From assembly GCA_010029945.1 (NCBI GenBank), contig RGQW01000019.1:1-16539 (forward strand): a DNA stretch of 16,539 nt. The letters run 5' to 3'. Every line of letters begins with the position of its first letter. Positions within the stretch are counted from its first letter, which is position 1. The notes below the pieces were generated by a model, which was not told the DNA's origin, did not search any database, and saw only the letters and a list, made by a program, of their open reading frames with translations. The position numbers were made by a program, and so were the translations under genes. This stretch comes from Actinomycetota bacterium (GTDB lineage Bacteria > Actinomycetota > Actinomycetes > S36-B12). Shown here in pieces: positions 7,209 to 14,453 of the stretch.

Positions 7209-8272
7209 CGGGAGCACATCAGTGGCGCGGGGTGATCGAGGAGTACCGCGACCGACTGCCGGTGAGCAAGAAAACGCCCGTGGTGTCACTGCGGGAAGGT
7301 GGCACGCCCCTGGTGTACGCGTGCTCGCTCAGTGAAACGCTCGAATGCGAGGTGTGGCTGAAGTTCGAAGGTGCCAACCCGACCGGGTCGTTCAAGGACC
7401 GCGGTATGACGATGGCCATCAGCAAGGCCGCGGAAGATGGTGCCCGGGCGGTGATCTGTGCGTCGACCGGCAACACCTCGGCGAGTGCGTCGGCGTACGC
7501 CGTCAAGGCCGGCATGGTGAGTGCGGTGCTGGTGCCCCAGGGCAAGATCGCTATGGGCAAGTTGGCGCAGGCGATCGTGCACGGAGCGACGTTGTTGCAG
7601 GTGGATGGAAACTTCGATGACTGCCTGACGGTTGCTCGGGAACTGTCGGACTCCTATCCCGTCGCGCTCGTCAACAGCGTGAATCCGGTGCGCATCGAGG
7701 GCCAGAAGACGGCCAGTTTCGAAATCGTCGATCTGCTGGGGCGTGCGCCTGATATCCATGCACTACCGGTGGGCAACGCGGGCAACATCACCGCCTACTG
7801 GCGTGGCTACACCGAGTACAAGGCCGACGGTGTGAGTGATTCCTGCCCGCGCATGTGGGGGTTCCAGGCGGCGGGCGCGGCACCGTTGGTGCAGGGCTCA
7901 CCGGTGACCTCGCCGGAGACCATCGCGACGGCTATTCGCATCGGCAACCCCGCGTCCTGGGACGCGGCCATCGCCGCACGCGACGAATCCGACGGGCTGA
8001 TCGATTCAGTGACCGACGACGAGATTTTGAGTGCTTATCGATTGCTGGCATCGACCGAAGGGCTGTTCTGCGAGCCGTCAAGTGCTGCCGGTGTCGCGGG
8101 TCTGCTGAAGGTCAAGAGCCACGGTGGTCTCGATTCGGGCCAGGTGATCGTTGCGACATTGACGGGCAACGGACTGAAGGACCCGCAGTGGGCTCTGGAG
8201 TCGGCGCCGGATCCGGTCGTGGTTCCCGTCGATCCCACGGCTGCGGCCCGGGCGTTGGGTTTGGCGGACTAG
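7205..8272 (+). CDS. thrC: Threonine synthase
   Basis: A 355-residue PLP enzyme converting O-phosphohomoserine to threonine and phosphate. It is of the shorter class found in actinobacteria and Bacillus rather than the longer E. coli type. NPTGSFKDRGM carries the PLP lysine at residue 64. The Ser/Thr-rich phosphate-binding segment ASTGNTSASASAYA and the C-terminal VATLTGNGLKDP motif are present. GTG 7205 overlaps the hom stop as GTGA, and the stop TAG shares its last base with the thrB GTG. That arrangement indicates one polycistronic hom-thrC-thrB unit. Nothing looks truncated. Confidence 0.96.
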   Translation: MTGAHQWRGVIEEYRDRLPVSKKTPVVSLREGGTPLVYACSLSETLECEVWLKFEGANPTGSFKDRGMTMAISKAAEDGARAVICASTGNTSASASAYAVKAGMVSAVLVPQGKIAMGKLAQAIVHGATLLQVDGNFDDCLTVARELSDSYPVALVNSVNPVRIEGQKTASFEIVDLLGRAPDIHALPVGNAGNITAYWRGYTEYKADGVSDSCPRMWGFQAAGAAPLVQGSPVTSPETIATAIRIGNPASWDAAIAARDESDGLIDSVTDDEILSAYRLLASTEGLFCEPSSAAGVAGLLKVKSHGGLDSGQVIVATLTGNGLKDPQWALESAPDPVVVPVDPTAAARALGLAD

Positions 8273-9228
8273 TGACCGCCTTTCGATCGGAAGCGGTGCG
8301 GGTGCTTGTTCCCGCGAGCAGCGCAAACGTCGGACCGGGGTTCGATTCTGCCGGCCTGGCGCTTGCGGTGTACGACGAGTTGATCGCGATGGTGACCGAC
8401 GACGAGGGAGTCTTGGTCGAGGTAGCCGGCGAAGGTGCCGACGAGGTTCCCCGCGATGAGCAGCACCTGGTCGTCGCGGCCATGCAAACTGCCTTCGCGG
8501 CCTTGGGCCAGCAACCGACCGGTTTCGTACTTCGGTGCCGTAACGCGATTCCCCACGGACGGGGGTTGGGCTCATCGGCGGCTGCGATCATCGGTGGAAT
8601 GGTTCTTGCGCGCGCCATGGTGGCGGAGGAATCGGGCGTCGCTATGTCCGACGAGGAGTTGTTGTCACTGGCGACGACGATGGAGAGTCACCCAGACAAT
8701 TTGTCAGCGGCGTTGCACGGCGGCTTCACGATCTCGTGGCTCGACGACGCCGGTGGTCCGGGATGTGTTCGTATGGATGCGCACCCTGACCTGCGCGTGG
8801 TGCTCGCAGTCCCGACCGAGACGCTCCCGACCTTGGATGCGCGTCGCGTCCTTCCCGCATCTGTGCCGTATCCGGACGCCGTGCACAACGTGAGCCGCGC
8901 GGCGCTGCTCGTCCACGCCATGACCCGACAACCGGATCTGCTGTGGGAGGCGATGTCCGATCGGCTGCATCAGCCTGCGCGTTCAGATGCATATCCGGAG
9001 GCTTCCGCGTTGGTGGCGTCTTTGCGTGCGGCGGGGGTGCCGGCAGCGATCTCCGGCGCCGGCCCCTCAGTCATCGCCGTCACCGACCGCGCGGAGGATT
9101 TCCAGCGAATGCAGGACACGGTGACGAGCCTGGGTGGTGATGCGCAGAAAGATGCGAGCCGTTGGCGTGTGCTTGACCTCGCGATCAGCGAGGTGGGCGC
9201 GCGGGAGTGCCCTATTGACTCCCCGTAA
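8272..9228 (+). CDS. thrB: Homoserine kinase
   Basis: A 318-residue GHMP-superfamily kinase that phosphorylates homoserine with ATP, supplying the ThrC substrate. The N-terminal VRVLVPASSANVGPGFDSAG is family-typical. The ATP-binding loop is PHGRGLGSSAA (residues 94-104), and the C-terminal GHMP motif appears as GVPAAISGAGPSVIAV. GTG 8272 is chosen because it overlaps the thrC stop by one base and homology begins within ten residues. The frame is open far upstream inside thrC, but that part is a shadow of thrC. The end of the gene contains a probable rho promoter -35 box (9215-9220). Confidence 0.95.
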   Translation: MTAFRSEAVRVLVPASSANVGPGFDSAGLALAVYDELIAMVTDDEGVLVEVAGEGADEVPRDEQHLVVAAMQTAFAALGQQPTGFVLRCRNAIPHGRGLGSSAAAIIGGMVLARAMVAEESGVAMSDEELLSLATTMESHPDNLSAALHGGFTISWLDDAGGPGCVRMDAHPDLRVVLAVPTETLPTLDARRVLPASVPYPDAVHNVSRAALLVHAMTRQPDLLWEAMSDRLHQPARSDAYPEASALVASLRAAGVPAAISGAGPSVIAVTDRAEDFQRMQDTVTSLGGDAQKDASRWRVLDLAISEVGARECPIDSP

Positions 9229-9245
9229 GTGTGCGGTGCTACAGT
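9215..9245 (+). promoter_or_regulatory. Probable sigma-70-type promoter for rho
   Basis: TTGACT (9215-9220) and TACAGT (9240-9245) are separated by 19 bases, close to the housekeeping sigma consensus. The -35 lies inside the last codons of thrB. Transcription would start near 9252 and give a leader of about 195 bases before rho. Confidence 0.55.
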
Positions 9246-9446
9246 CATAGCGCCTCAAAGGTCCGATGTTGGACTTCCTGCACCGAGCGTGCAGCAGGTG
9301 AACCCACGGTTTCTTTCCCGCCCGGGATGTTTTCCTCGGGGTTCGAGCCCAGGCTTGCGAGGCGGCCCCGTTGTCGGTGACGTCACGGGGGCCGACAGTT
9401 CACGCTTCCGCTGACCGAAAGAACATCAGCACAGTCGAAGGAAAAT
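9246..9446 (+). ncRNA. Structured 5' leader of rho (possible cis-regulatory RNA)
   Basis: This gene-free stretch holds several possible hairpins. GTCC/GGAC pair around 9261-9274. A perfect CTGCAC/GTGCAG stem with a five-base loop lies at 9278-9294. CCTCG (near 9333) can pair with CGAGG (near 9358). A larger GGCCCCGT/ACGGGGGCC stem with one bulge (about 9364-9393) lies some 55 bases before the ATG. rho genes in several bacteria are autoregulated through their leaders, so a regulatory role is plausible. I recognise no known riboswitch class and no convincing leader peptide. Confidence 0.4.
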
Positions 9447-11096
9447 ATGACCGACACAACAACGAGCACTGCCGATCGAGGCAACAGCCTCGCCTCGATG
9501 CTTCTGCCCGAGCTCAAGCAACTCGCCCAGCAACTGGGCATCACCGGTTCGAGTGGCATGCGCAAGCAGGAGCTCATTGCCGCCATCAGTGAGCGGCAAC
9601 AGCAAGGCGGTGCCCCGCGGCGAGGTTCGCGCTCTGCGACGCGCGACGCCGGGTCCCCCAATGGTGCCGGCTCCGCGGACTCACAAAACTCCGCAAGCAC
9701 GGCCTCGAAGGCCGATGGAGGGGGCTCGTCGGAGTCCTCCGAAGGAGCTCCTCGCAACGACCGCAACGACAGAAACGACAGGAACGAGCGCAACGACAGG
9801 AACGAGCGCAACGACAGGAACGACCGTGGCGACCGGAACGACCGAGACGACAACGGGCGCCGCCGCCGTCGGGGTCGGGACCGGTATCGGGACCGTCGCG
9901 ACCGCAAGGGTGGCTACGGCGACGGAGAGCCGGTCGTCACTGAGGACGATGTTCTTTTGCCGGTGGCGGGAATCATCGATGTCTTGGACAACTACGCCTT
10001 CGTCCGCACCGGTGGCTACCTTCCGGGCCCCAACGATGTGTACGTCTCACTGTCGTTGGTGCGCAAGTACAACCTGCGTAAGGGAGATGCAATCACCGGT
10101 CAGGTGCGTCAACCGCGCGACGGTGAACGGCGAGAGAAGTTCAACCCGCTGGTGAGTGTGGAAACCATCAATGGGGGAGACCTGGAGGCGGCCAAAGACC
10201 GGCCCGACTTCTCGAAGCTGACCCCGCTGTATCCGCAGGACCGGTTGCGGCTGGAGACGACTCCGCAGAATCTGACGACACGCGTTATCGATCTTGTCGC
10301 CCCGATTGGTAAAGGGCAGCGCGGACTCATTGTGTCTCCGCCGAAGGCAGGCAAGACGATGGTGCTCCAGGCCATCGCGAACGCCATCACGGAGAACAAC
10401 CCCGAGGTTCACCTGATGGTCGTGCTCGTCGACGAGCGACCGGAAGAAGTCACCGACATGCAGCGTTCAGTCAAGGGTGAGGTCATCGCCTCTACCTTCG
10501 ACCGGCCTGCAGAGGACCACACGATCATCAGTGAACTGTCGATTGAACGCGCCAAGCGTCTGGTGGAACTCGGTCACGACGTCGTCGTCCTGCTCGACTC
10601 GATGACCCGACTCGGCCGTGCCTACAACCTCGCGGCGCCAGCGTCTGGACGCATCTTGTCCGGTGGTGTCGACTCCACGGCGCTCTACCCGCCCAAGAAG
10701 TTCTTCGGTGCTGCCCGCAACATCGAGAACGGTGGCTCGCTGACGATCCTTGCCACGGCTCTGGTGGAGACCGGGTCGCGGATGGACGAGGTGATCTTCG
10801 AAGAGTTCAAGGGCACGGGCAATATGGAATTGAAGCTCGACCGCCGACTCGCGGACAAGCGGGTCTTCCCTGCGGTGGACGTGGATGCGTCCGGCACCCG
10901 CAAGGAGGAGTTGCTGATGTCCAGCGACGAACTCAAGATCGTATGGAAGCTGCGTCGGGTCCTGCACGCGCTCGATCAGCAGCAATCCATCGAGCTGCTG
11001 CTCAGCAAGCTGCGCGAAAACGACAACAACTACGACTTCCTGCTCCAGGTGCAAAAGACCACACCATCTGTCCAGGGGTCCACGGAGGAAGAGTGA
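9447..11096 (+). CDS. rho: Transcription termination factor Rho, with Arg/Asn/Asp-rich insertion
   Basis: A 549-residue hexameric RNA-dependent ATPase that ends transcription by translocating along nascent RNA. The Rho N-terminal helical domain (about residues 11-50, LPELKQLAQQLGITGSSG) is followed by a low-complexity insertion (about 52-165) absent from E. coli Rho (419 residues) but usual in actinobacteria. It starts Ser/Gly/Ala-rich, then has RND/RNE repeats, then RRRRRGRDRYRDRRDRKGG. The cold-shock-like primary RNA-binding domain (DNYAFVRTGGYLPGPNDVYVS), Walker A PPKAGKT (298-304, Lys303) and the VVVLLDSMTRLGRAYN Walker B region follow. ATG 9447 has GAAGGA just upstream. The insertion is expected to bind RNA and widen the range of termination sites, as shown for related Rho proteins. 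Confidence 0.97.
   Translation: MTDTTTSTADRGNSLASMLLPELKQLAQQLGITGSSGMRKQELIAAISERQQQGGAPRRGSRSATRDAGSPNGAGSADSQNSASTASKADGGGSSESSEGAPRNDRNDRNDRNERNDRNERNDRNDRGDRNDRDDNGRRRRRGRDRYRDRRDRKGGYGDGEPVVTEDDVLLPVAGIIDVLDNYAFVRTGGYLPGPNDVYVSLSLVRKYNLRKGDAITGQVRQPRDGERREKFNPLVSVETINGGDLEAAKDRPDFSKLTPLYPQDRLRLETTPQNLTTRVIDLVAPIGKGQRGLIVSPPKAGKTMVLQAIANAITENNPEVHLMVVLVDERPEEVTDMQRSVKGEVIASTFDRPAEDHTIISELSIERAKRLVELGHDVVVLLDSMTRLGRAYNLAAPASGRILSGGVDSTALYPPKKFFGAARNIENGGSLTILATALVETGSRMDEVIFEEFKGTGNMELKLDRRLADKRVFPAVDVDASGTRKEELLMSSDELKIVWKLRRVLHALDQQQSIELLLSKLRENDNNYDFLLQVQKTTPSVQGSTEEE
9756..9852 (+). repeat. In-frame tandem repeat inside rho
   Basis: An 18-base unit, AACGACAGGAACGAGCGC, occurs twice exactly (9774-9791 and 9792-9809) and continues for 14 bases as a third copy to about 9824. 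Degenerate nine-base relatives flank it on both sides. It encodes alternating RND and RNE triplets within the Rho insertion. The unit is a multiple of three, so copy-number change would keep the reading frame. Confidence 0.85.
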
Positions 11097-11193
11097 CCCT
11101 GTCCGTGGCATACTTTCTGCGCTCCGGTTCCCGTCGCCTCACCCCACCAAGGGTGGCCGACGACCCGGACACCAACACAGAGGACGTGACGAA

Positions 11194-11418
11194 GTGAAAG
11201 CTGATATCCACCCGGAGTACGTGGAGACGACGGTGACGTGCACCTGCGGGAGCACGTTCACGACGCGGAGCACCGCGAAGAACGGCGTCATTCACGCAGA
11301 CGTGTGTTCCCAGTGCCATCCGTTCTACACTGGTAAGCAGAAGATTCTCGATACGGGTGGTCGCGTAGCGAAGTTCGAAACCCGCTACGGAAAGAGCTCC
11401 GGCTCAGGATCGAATTAG
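11194..11418 (+). CDS. rpmE: 50S ribosomal protein L31, zinc-binding form
   Basis: A 74-residue ribosomal protein of the large-subunit central protuberance that bridges the two subunits. It reads MKADIHPEYVETTVTCTCGS, then DVCSQCHPFYTGKQKILDTG and VAKFETRYG. Cysteines 16, 18, 38 and 41 form the CxC...CxxC zinc site of the C+ type, which suggests it is the zinc-replete L31; no zinc-free paralogue is visible here. GTG 11194 is chosen from family homology, with AGAGGA upstream at a rather long spacing. In the 97-base gap after rho a TACTTT (11111-11116) could be a -10 box, but I see no -35. The rho-rpmE-prfA order is conserved in actinobacteria. Confidence 0.96.
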   Translation: MKADIHPEYVETTVTCTCGSTFTTRSTAKNGVIHADVCSQCHPFYTGKQKILDTGGRVAKFETRYGKSSGSGSN

Positions 11419-11424
11419 CACGAC

Positions 11425-11444
11425 TCCCGGGCGCCGGCCCGGGA
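11425..11444 (+). terminator. G+C-rich hairpin after rpmE
   Basis: TCCCGGGC and GCCCGGGA pair perfectly (8 pairs, GCCG loop) seven bases after the rpmE stop. No U-run follows directly. It could be a terminator or mRNA-protecting hairpin. Its left arm and loop overlap a competing pairing with 11484-11493. Confidence 0.55.
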
Positions 11445-11469
11445 TCGGCCGCGTGTCTCCCCCGTCGCG

Positions 11470-11500
11470 CGGTCGGTCCCCGACCGGCGCCCGATCTTTT
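11470..11500 (+). terminator. Second hairpin with T-run before prfA
   Basis: CGGTCGG (11470-11476) pairs with CCGACCG (11480-11486) across a three-base loop, and a TTTT run lies at 11497-11500. The ten bases between the stem and the T-run make a classic intrinsic terminator imperfect. Extending the stem by GCGC/GCGC across a bulged G brings it closer to the T-run. prfA begins about 40 bases later, so readthrough or a further promoter is needed for it. Confidence 0.45.
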
Positions 11501-11541
11501 GTGGACTGATCGGCAGCTACATCAGGTGGGAGGGCGAAAGC

Positions 11542-12627
11542 GTGTTTGACAGTTGCGAGGACCTCGCACGCGAACTCGACGAGGTCGAGACCGAGCTCGC
11601 CGACCCGTCGATCCACGCAGACCAGGCCGCGGCCCGCAAACTTGGCCGCCGGTACGCGCAGTTGCGCCCGGTTGTTGCCGCCTACCGGGAATGGCGGGCT
11701 CTGCACGAGGACCACCTCGCCGCCGTGGAACTGGCGGAGTTGGGGGATGACGCCTTCTCCGACGAGGCAGCGAGTCTGGCGGATCGGGAAGAGCGCGCGG
11801 CAGAGCGGCTTCGTGAGCTTCTCATCCCCCGCGATCCCATGGACGATAAGGACGTCATCGTCGAAGTGAAGGCCGGCGAGGGCGGCGAGGAATCAGCCCT
11901 GTTCGCCGGAGACCTGCTGCGCATGTATCTGCGTTACGCCGAACGGCGCGGCTGGGCTACCGAGGTCATCGACGCGGTCGAGTCCGACCTTGGCGGCTAC
12001 AAGGACGTTTCCCTTGCGGTGAAGGCCAAGGGCGTTCCCGAGCCGGGAGAGGCTCCCTTCGCGCGACTGAAATTCGAAGGTGGCGTCCATCGAGTCCAAC
12101 GAGTGCCGGTTACCGAATCCCAGGGCCGGATTCACACATCGGCGGCGGGCGTGCTCGTCTTGCCGGAAGCCGAGGACGTTGACGTGACCATCGATCCGAA
12201 CGATCTGCGCATCGACGTGTACCGATCCTCGGGTCCCGGTGGGCAGAGCGTGAACACCACCGACTCAGCTGTGCGCATCACCCACGTTCCCACAGGCGTC
12301 GTCGTGTCCTGCCAGAACGAGAAGAGCCAACTGCAGAACCGCGAGCAGGCGCTTCGCATTCTGCGCGCCCGCTTGCTGGCCATTGCGGAGGAGCAGGCGG
12401 CACAGGAAGCATCGGACGCGCGACGCAGTCAGGTCCGCACCGTGGACAGAAGTGAGCGCATCCGCACCTACAACTTTCCCGAGAATCGGATCAGCGATCA
12501 TCGCGTGGGTTTCAAGGCCCACAACCTCGACCAGGTTCTCGATGGAGACTTGGATGCCATCGTGGACGCCTGCACTCTGGCGGATCGGGAGTCCCGACTG
12601 TCGGGATCACCTGAGGCATCGGCCTGA
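11542..12627 (+). CDS. prfA: Peptide chain release factor 1
   Basis: A 361-residue class I release factor that reads UAA and UAG in the ribosomal A site and triggers peptide release. It is the usual length, with an N-terminal helical domain, the codon-recognition tripeptide PVT (residues 189-191, inside HRVQRVPVTESQGRIHTSAA) that marks RF1 rather than RF2, and the GGQ loop SSGPGGQSVN with GGQ at 233-235. GTG 11542 is preceded by GGGAGG at a workable distance and begins FDSCEDLARELDEVE as expected. prmC, whose product methylates the GGQ glutamine, starts 15 bases downstream, so the two are probably co-transcribed. Confidence 0.97.
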   Translation: MFDSCEDLARELDEVETELADPSIHADQAAARKLGRRYAQLRPVVAAYREWRALHEDHLAAVELAELGDDAFSDEAASLADREERAAERLRELLIPRDPMDDKDVIVEVKAGEGGEESALFAGDLLRMYLRYAERRGWATEVIDAVESDLGGYKDVSLAVKAKGVPEPGEAPFARLKFEGGVHRVQRVPVTESQGRIHTSAAGVLVLPEAEDVDVTIDPNDLRIDVYRSSGPGGQSVNTTDSAVRITHVPTGVVVSCQNEKSQLQNREQALRILRARLLAIAEEQAAQEASDARRSQVRTVDRSERIRTYNFPENRISDHRVGFKAHNLDQVLDGDLDAIVDACTLADRESRLSGSPEASA

Positions 12628-12642
12628 GGGGGCAGATCAGCC

Positions 12643-13656
12643 ATGGGCGACGGTTCCCCCCGTTTCGACGACGTCGAGTCCGGTGGCTACGCCACCGACG
12701 GTGGCCGGCAGACCGTTCGCGACCTTCTCTACGACGCCGAACGCCGACTCGCCGGTGCAGGGGTCCCGTCGCCGCAAGCCGATGCCGCGTGGCTGATGGC
12801 GTGGGTGCTCGACGTTCCGCGTAGTCGGCTCTTCCTGCATGACGAGCCGCGCGCGTCACAGCGGGTGCAATTCGAAAAGGCAGTGGCCCGACGCCTTACG
12901 CGCGTGCCACTGCAGCACATCACCGGGCGTGCTGCGTTTCGTCGGCTCGAGGTCTCGGTGGGACCCGGTGTGTTCGTCCCACGGCCGGAGACCGAATTGA
13001 TCGCCGAGGCCGGAGTTCGTGCGTTGCGTGACGCCGCGGGCGGAACGGCCGTGGATTTGTGTGCGGGAAGCGGAGTCATCGGACTCTCCTTGGCCCTCGA
13101 AGCCCCCGGGTCGAGGGTGTTTCTCGTTGAAAAAGACGAAGCCGCGCTGGAATGGACGGAGCGCAATGTCGAGGAGTACCGAGCCGCCGCGGCCGCTGGT
13201 GGATCCTCACTGGAGGTCGTAGCAGCGGACGCCACGGAAGTGGCGTCGCCCGGTCAGCCCCTCGGCCATCTGGCGGGCGCCGTGGATGTGGTGTGCGCGA
13301 ATCCGCCCTACATCCCCGATGCGATGGTTCCGCGCGAGATCGAGGTGCGCGATCACGACCCGGCGGTAGCGCTCTATGGGGGCGCCGATGGCTTGGACGT
13401 GGTACGCGGCATCGCGCGAACAGCGGCGGTGCTCCTTCGACCGGGTGGCTTGCTGGCGATCGAGCACGCCGATACGCACGGGCCAGACGGTCCCGCCGGA
13501 GGAGTTCTGCAGATCCTTCGCCAGACCGTGATTGATGAGGACATGGCGACCCACATCCCCGGACTTCCCGGAATCAGTGTTTTCACCGGTGTGACCGACA
13601 GACGGGATCTGGCCGGACTGCCACGCTTTACCCTTGCCACGAGAGCCGAATTCTGA
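12643..13656 (+). CDS. prmC: Release-factor glutamine N5-methyltransferase
   Basis: A 337-residue SAM-dependent methyltransferase (HemK family) that modifies the glutamine of the GGQ motif in release factors. The N-terminal helical substrate domain runs to about residue 110 (TVRDLLYDAERRL, HITGRAAFRRLEVSVGPGVF, then VPRPETELI). The SAM-binding VDLCAGSGVIGLSLA and the active-site NPPY at 220-223 follow. It is longer than the common 280 or so residues: about 22 unmatched residues precede TVRDLL, and the C-terminal part has a loop with TDRRDLAGLPRFTLA. No other start in the frame lies near TVRDLL, so ATG 12643 is kept. It sits directly after prfA, its substrate gene. Confidence 0.95.
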   Translation: MGDGSPRFDDVESGGYATDGGRQTVRDLLYDAERRLAGAGVPSPQADAAWLMAWVLDVPRSRLFLHDEPRASQRVQFEKAVARRLTRVPLQHITGRAAFRRLEVSVGPGVFVPRPETELIAEAGVRALRDAAGGTAVDLCAGSGVIGLSLALEAPGSRVFLVEKDEAALEWTERNVEEYRAAAAAGGSSLEVVAADATEVASPGQPLGHLAGAVDVVCANPPYIPDAMVPREIEVRDHDPAVALYGGADGLDVVRGIARTAAVLLRPGGLLAIEHADTHGPDGPAGGVLQILRQTVIDEDMATHIPGLPGISVFTGVTDRRDLAGLPRFTLATRAEF

Positions 13657-13692
13657 TTTCGGTGAGCGAGGAAATTCGATGACGGGTCTTCG

Positions 13693-14451
13693 ATGAGCGC
13701 CGGACAGGTGTGGGAGTGCGCGGACGGAGCCAACCGGGAAACTGCTGTCGGTGGTGCGGTGGCCGCTATGCGGCGCGGTGGTCTGGTCATCTTGCCGACC
13801 GAGAACAGTTACGTCGTTGCCACCGATGCCTTTTCTTTGCGCGGAACGGCATTGCTCCGGCGGGCGAAGATGGTGCCCGAGTCGACCCCCTTGGGCTTAC
13901 TGGTGGCCTCGCCCGTTGTCGTCTCCGGCGTTGCGGCACGAGTCCCGCGGGTCGCGAAGAAACTCATGGAGGCGTTCTGGCCCGGCTTGCTGACGGTGTT
14001 GTTGCGGCCGCAGCCGACGCTGGCCTGGGATCACCCGAAGCGTGCGCCGCTGGCGGTCCGCATGCCGCTTCATCCGTTCACCCTCGCCGTGTGTGCTCGA
14101 CTCGGACCTATTGCAGCGAGCACTGCCACCATCGCCGGAGGAGACGCACCGCGAACCATGGAAGAAGCACTCGAAGCGCTCGGTGACGACGTCTCTGGCG
14201 CGTGCGACGTCGGGGCCCTCGGAGAACGGTCGTGGTCGGCTCAGGAAGACCCGGAACTCTCTAGCACCATCGTCGACGCCCGATTCACTGAGGTGTCCAT
14301 TGCCCGAGAAGGCGCCGTCGCCGCCGAGCGGGTTCAGGAGGTGTTGCGCAGGCTCGAGCAGGGAACCGGGGATACAGTGACGGCAGTGGAGCAATCGCCG
14401 TCCGACCCGGTGGCAAAGGCACCACCCTCACCAGCAAGCGATCAGGAGTAG
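13693..14451 (+). CDS. YrdC/Sua5-fold protein in the tsaC position, with divergent active site
   Basis: A 252-residue protein with clear YrdC-domain landmarks: GLVILPTENSYVVATDAF (LPT at 34-36), FWPGLLTVLL, PLAVRMPLHPFTLAV, GPIAASTATIAGGDAPRT, and SSTIVDA. Its place between prmC and glyA is where actinobacteria keep the L-threonylcarbamoyladenylate synthase that starts t6A formation in ANN-decoding tRNAs. Against the usual family pattern, however, PTDTVYG is PTENSYV, KGR is KMV (Lys59 kept, Arg replaced by Val61), and S-A-N is T-A-T (144-146). The KxR...SxN tetrad typical of YrdC/Sua5 is therefore mostly lost. It may be a diverged enzyme or a YciO-like relative with another role. The last 28 or so residues are Pro/Ser/Ala-rich and look disordered. 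I leave the gene symbol empty for this reason. Confidence 0.8.
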   Translation: MSAGQVWECADGANRETAVGGAVAAMRRGGLVILPTENSYVVATDAFSLRGTALLRRAKMVPESTPLGLLVASPVVVSGVAARVPRVAKKLMEAFWPGLLTVLLRPQPTLAWDHPKRAPLAVRMPLHPFTLAVCARLGPIAASTATIAGGDAPRTMEEALEALGDDVSGACDVGALGERSWSAQEDPELSSTIVDARFTEVSIAREGAVAAERVQEVLRRLEQGTGDTVTAVEQSPSDPVAKAPPSPASDQE

Positions 14452-14453
14452 CG

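Noticed and set aside
6339..7289. Open frame of 316 codons on the minus strand opposite hom
   Set aside because: Antisense to the strongly supported hom gene; no motif or ribosome-binding site supports it.
7855..8271. Upstream in-frame extension of thrB
   Set aside because: It overlaps most of the second half of thrC out of frame and reads as Arg/Gly-rich filler; GTG 8272 begins the homologous part.
9756..9852. Repeats considered as a small CRISPR array
   Set aside because: Units of 9 and 18 bases abut without spacers and are in frame inside rho.
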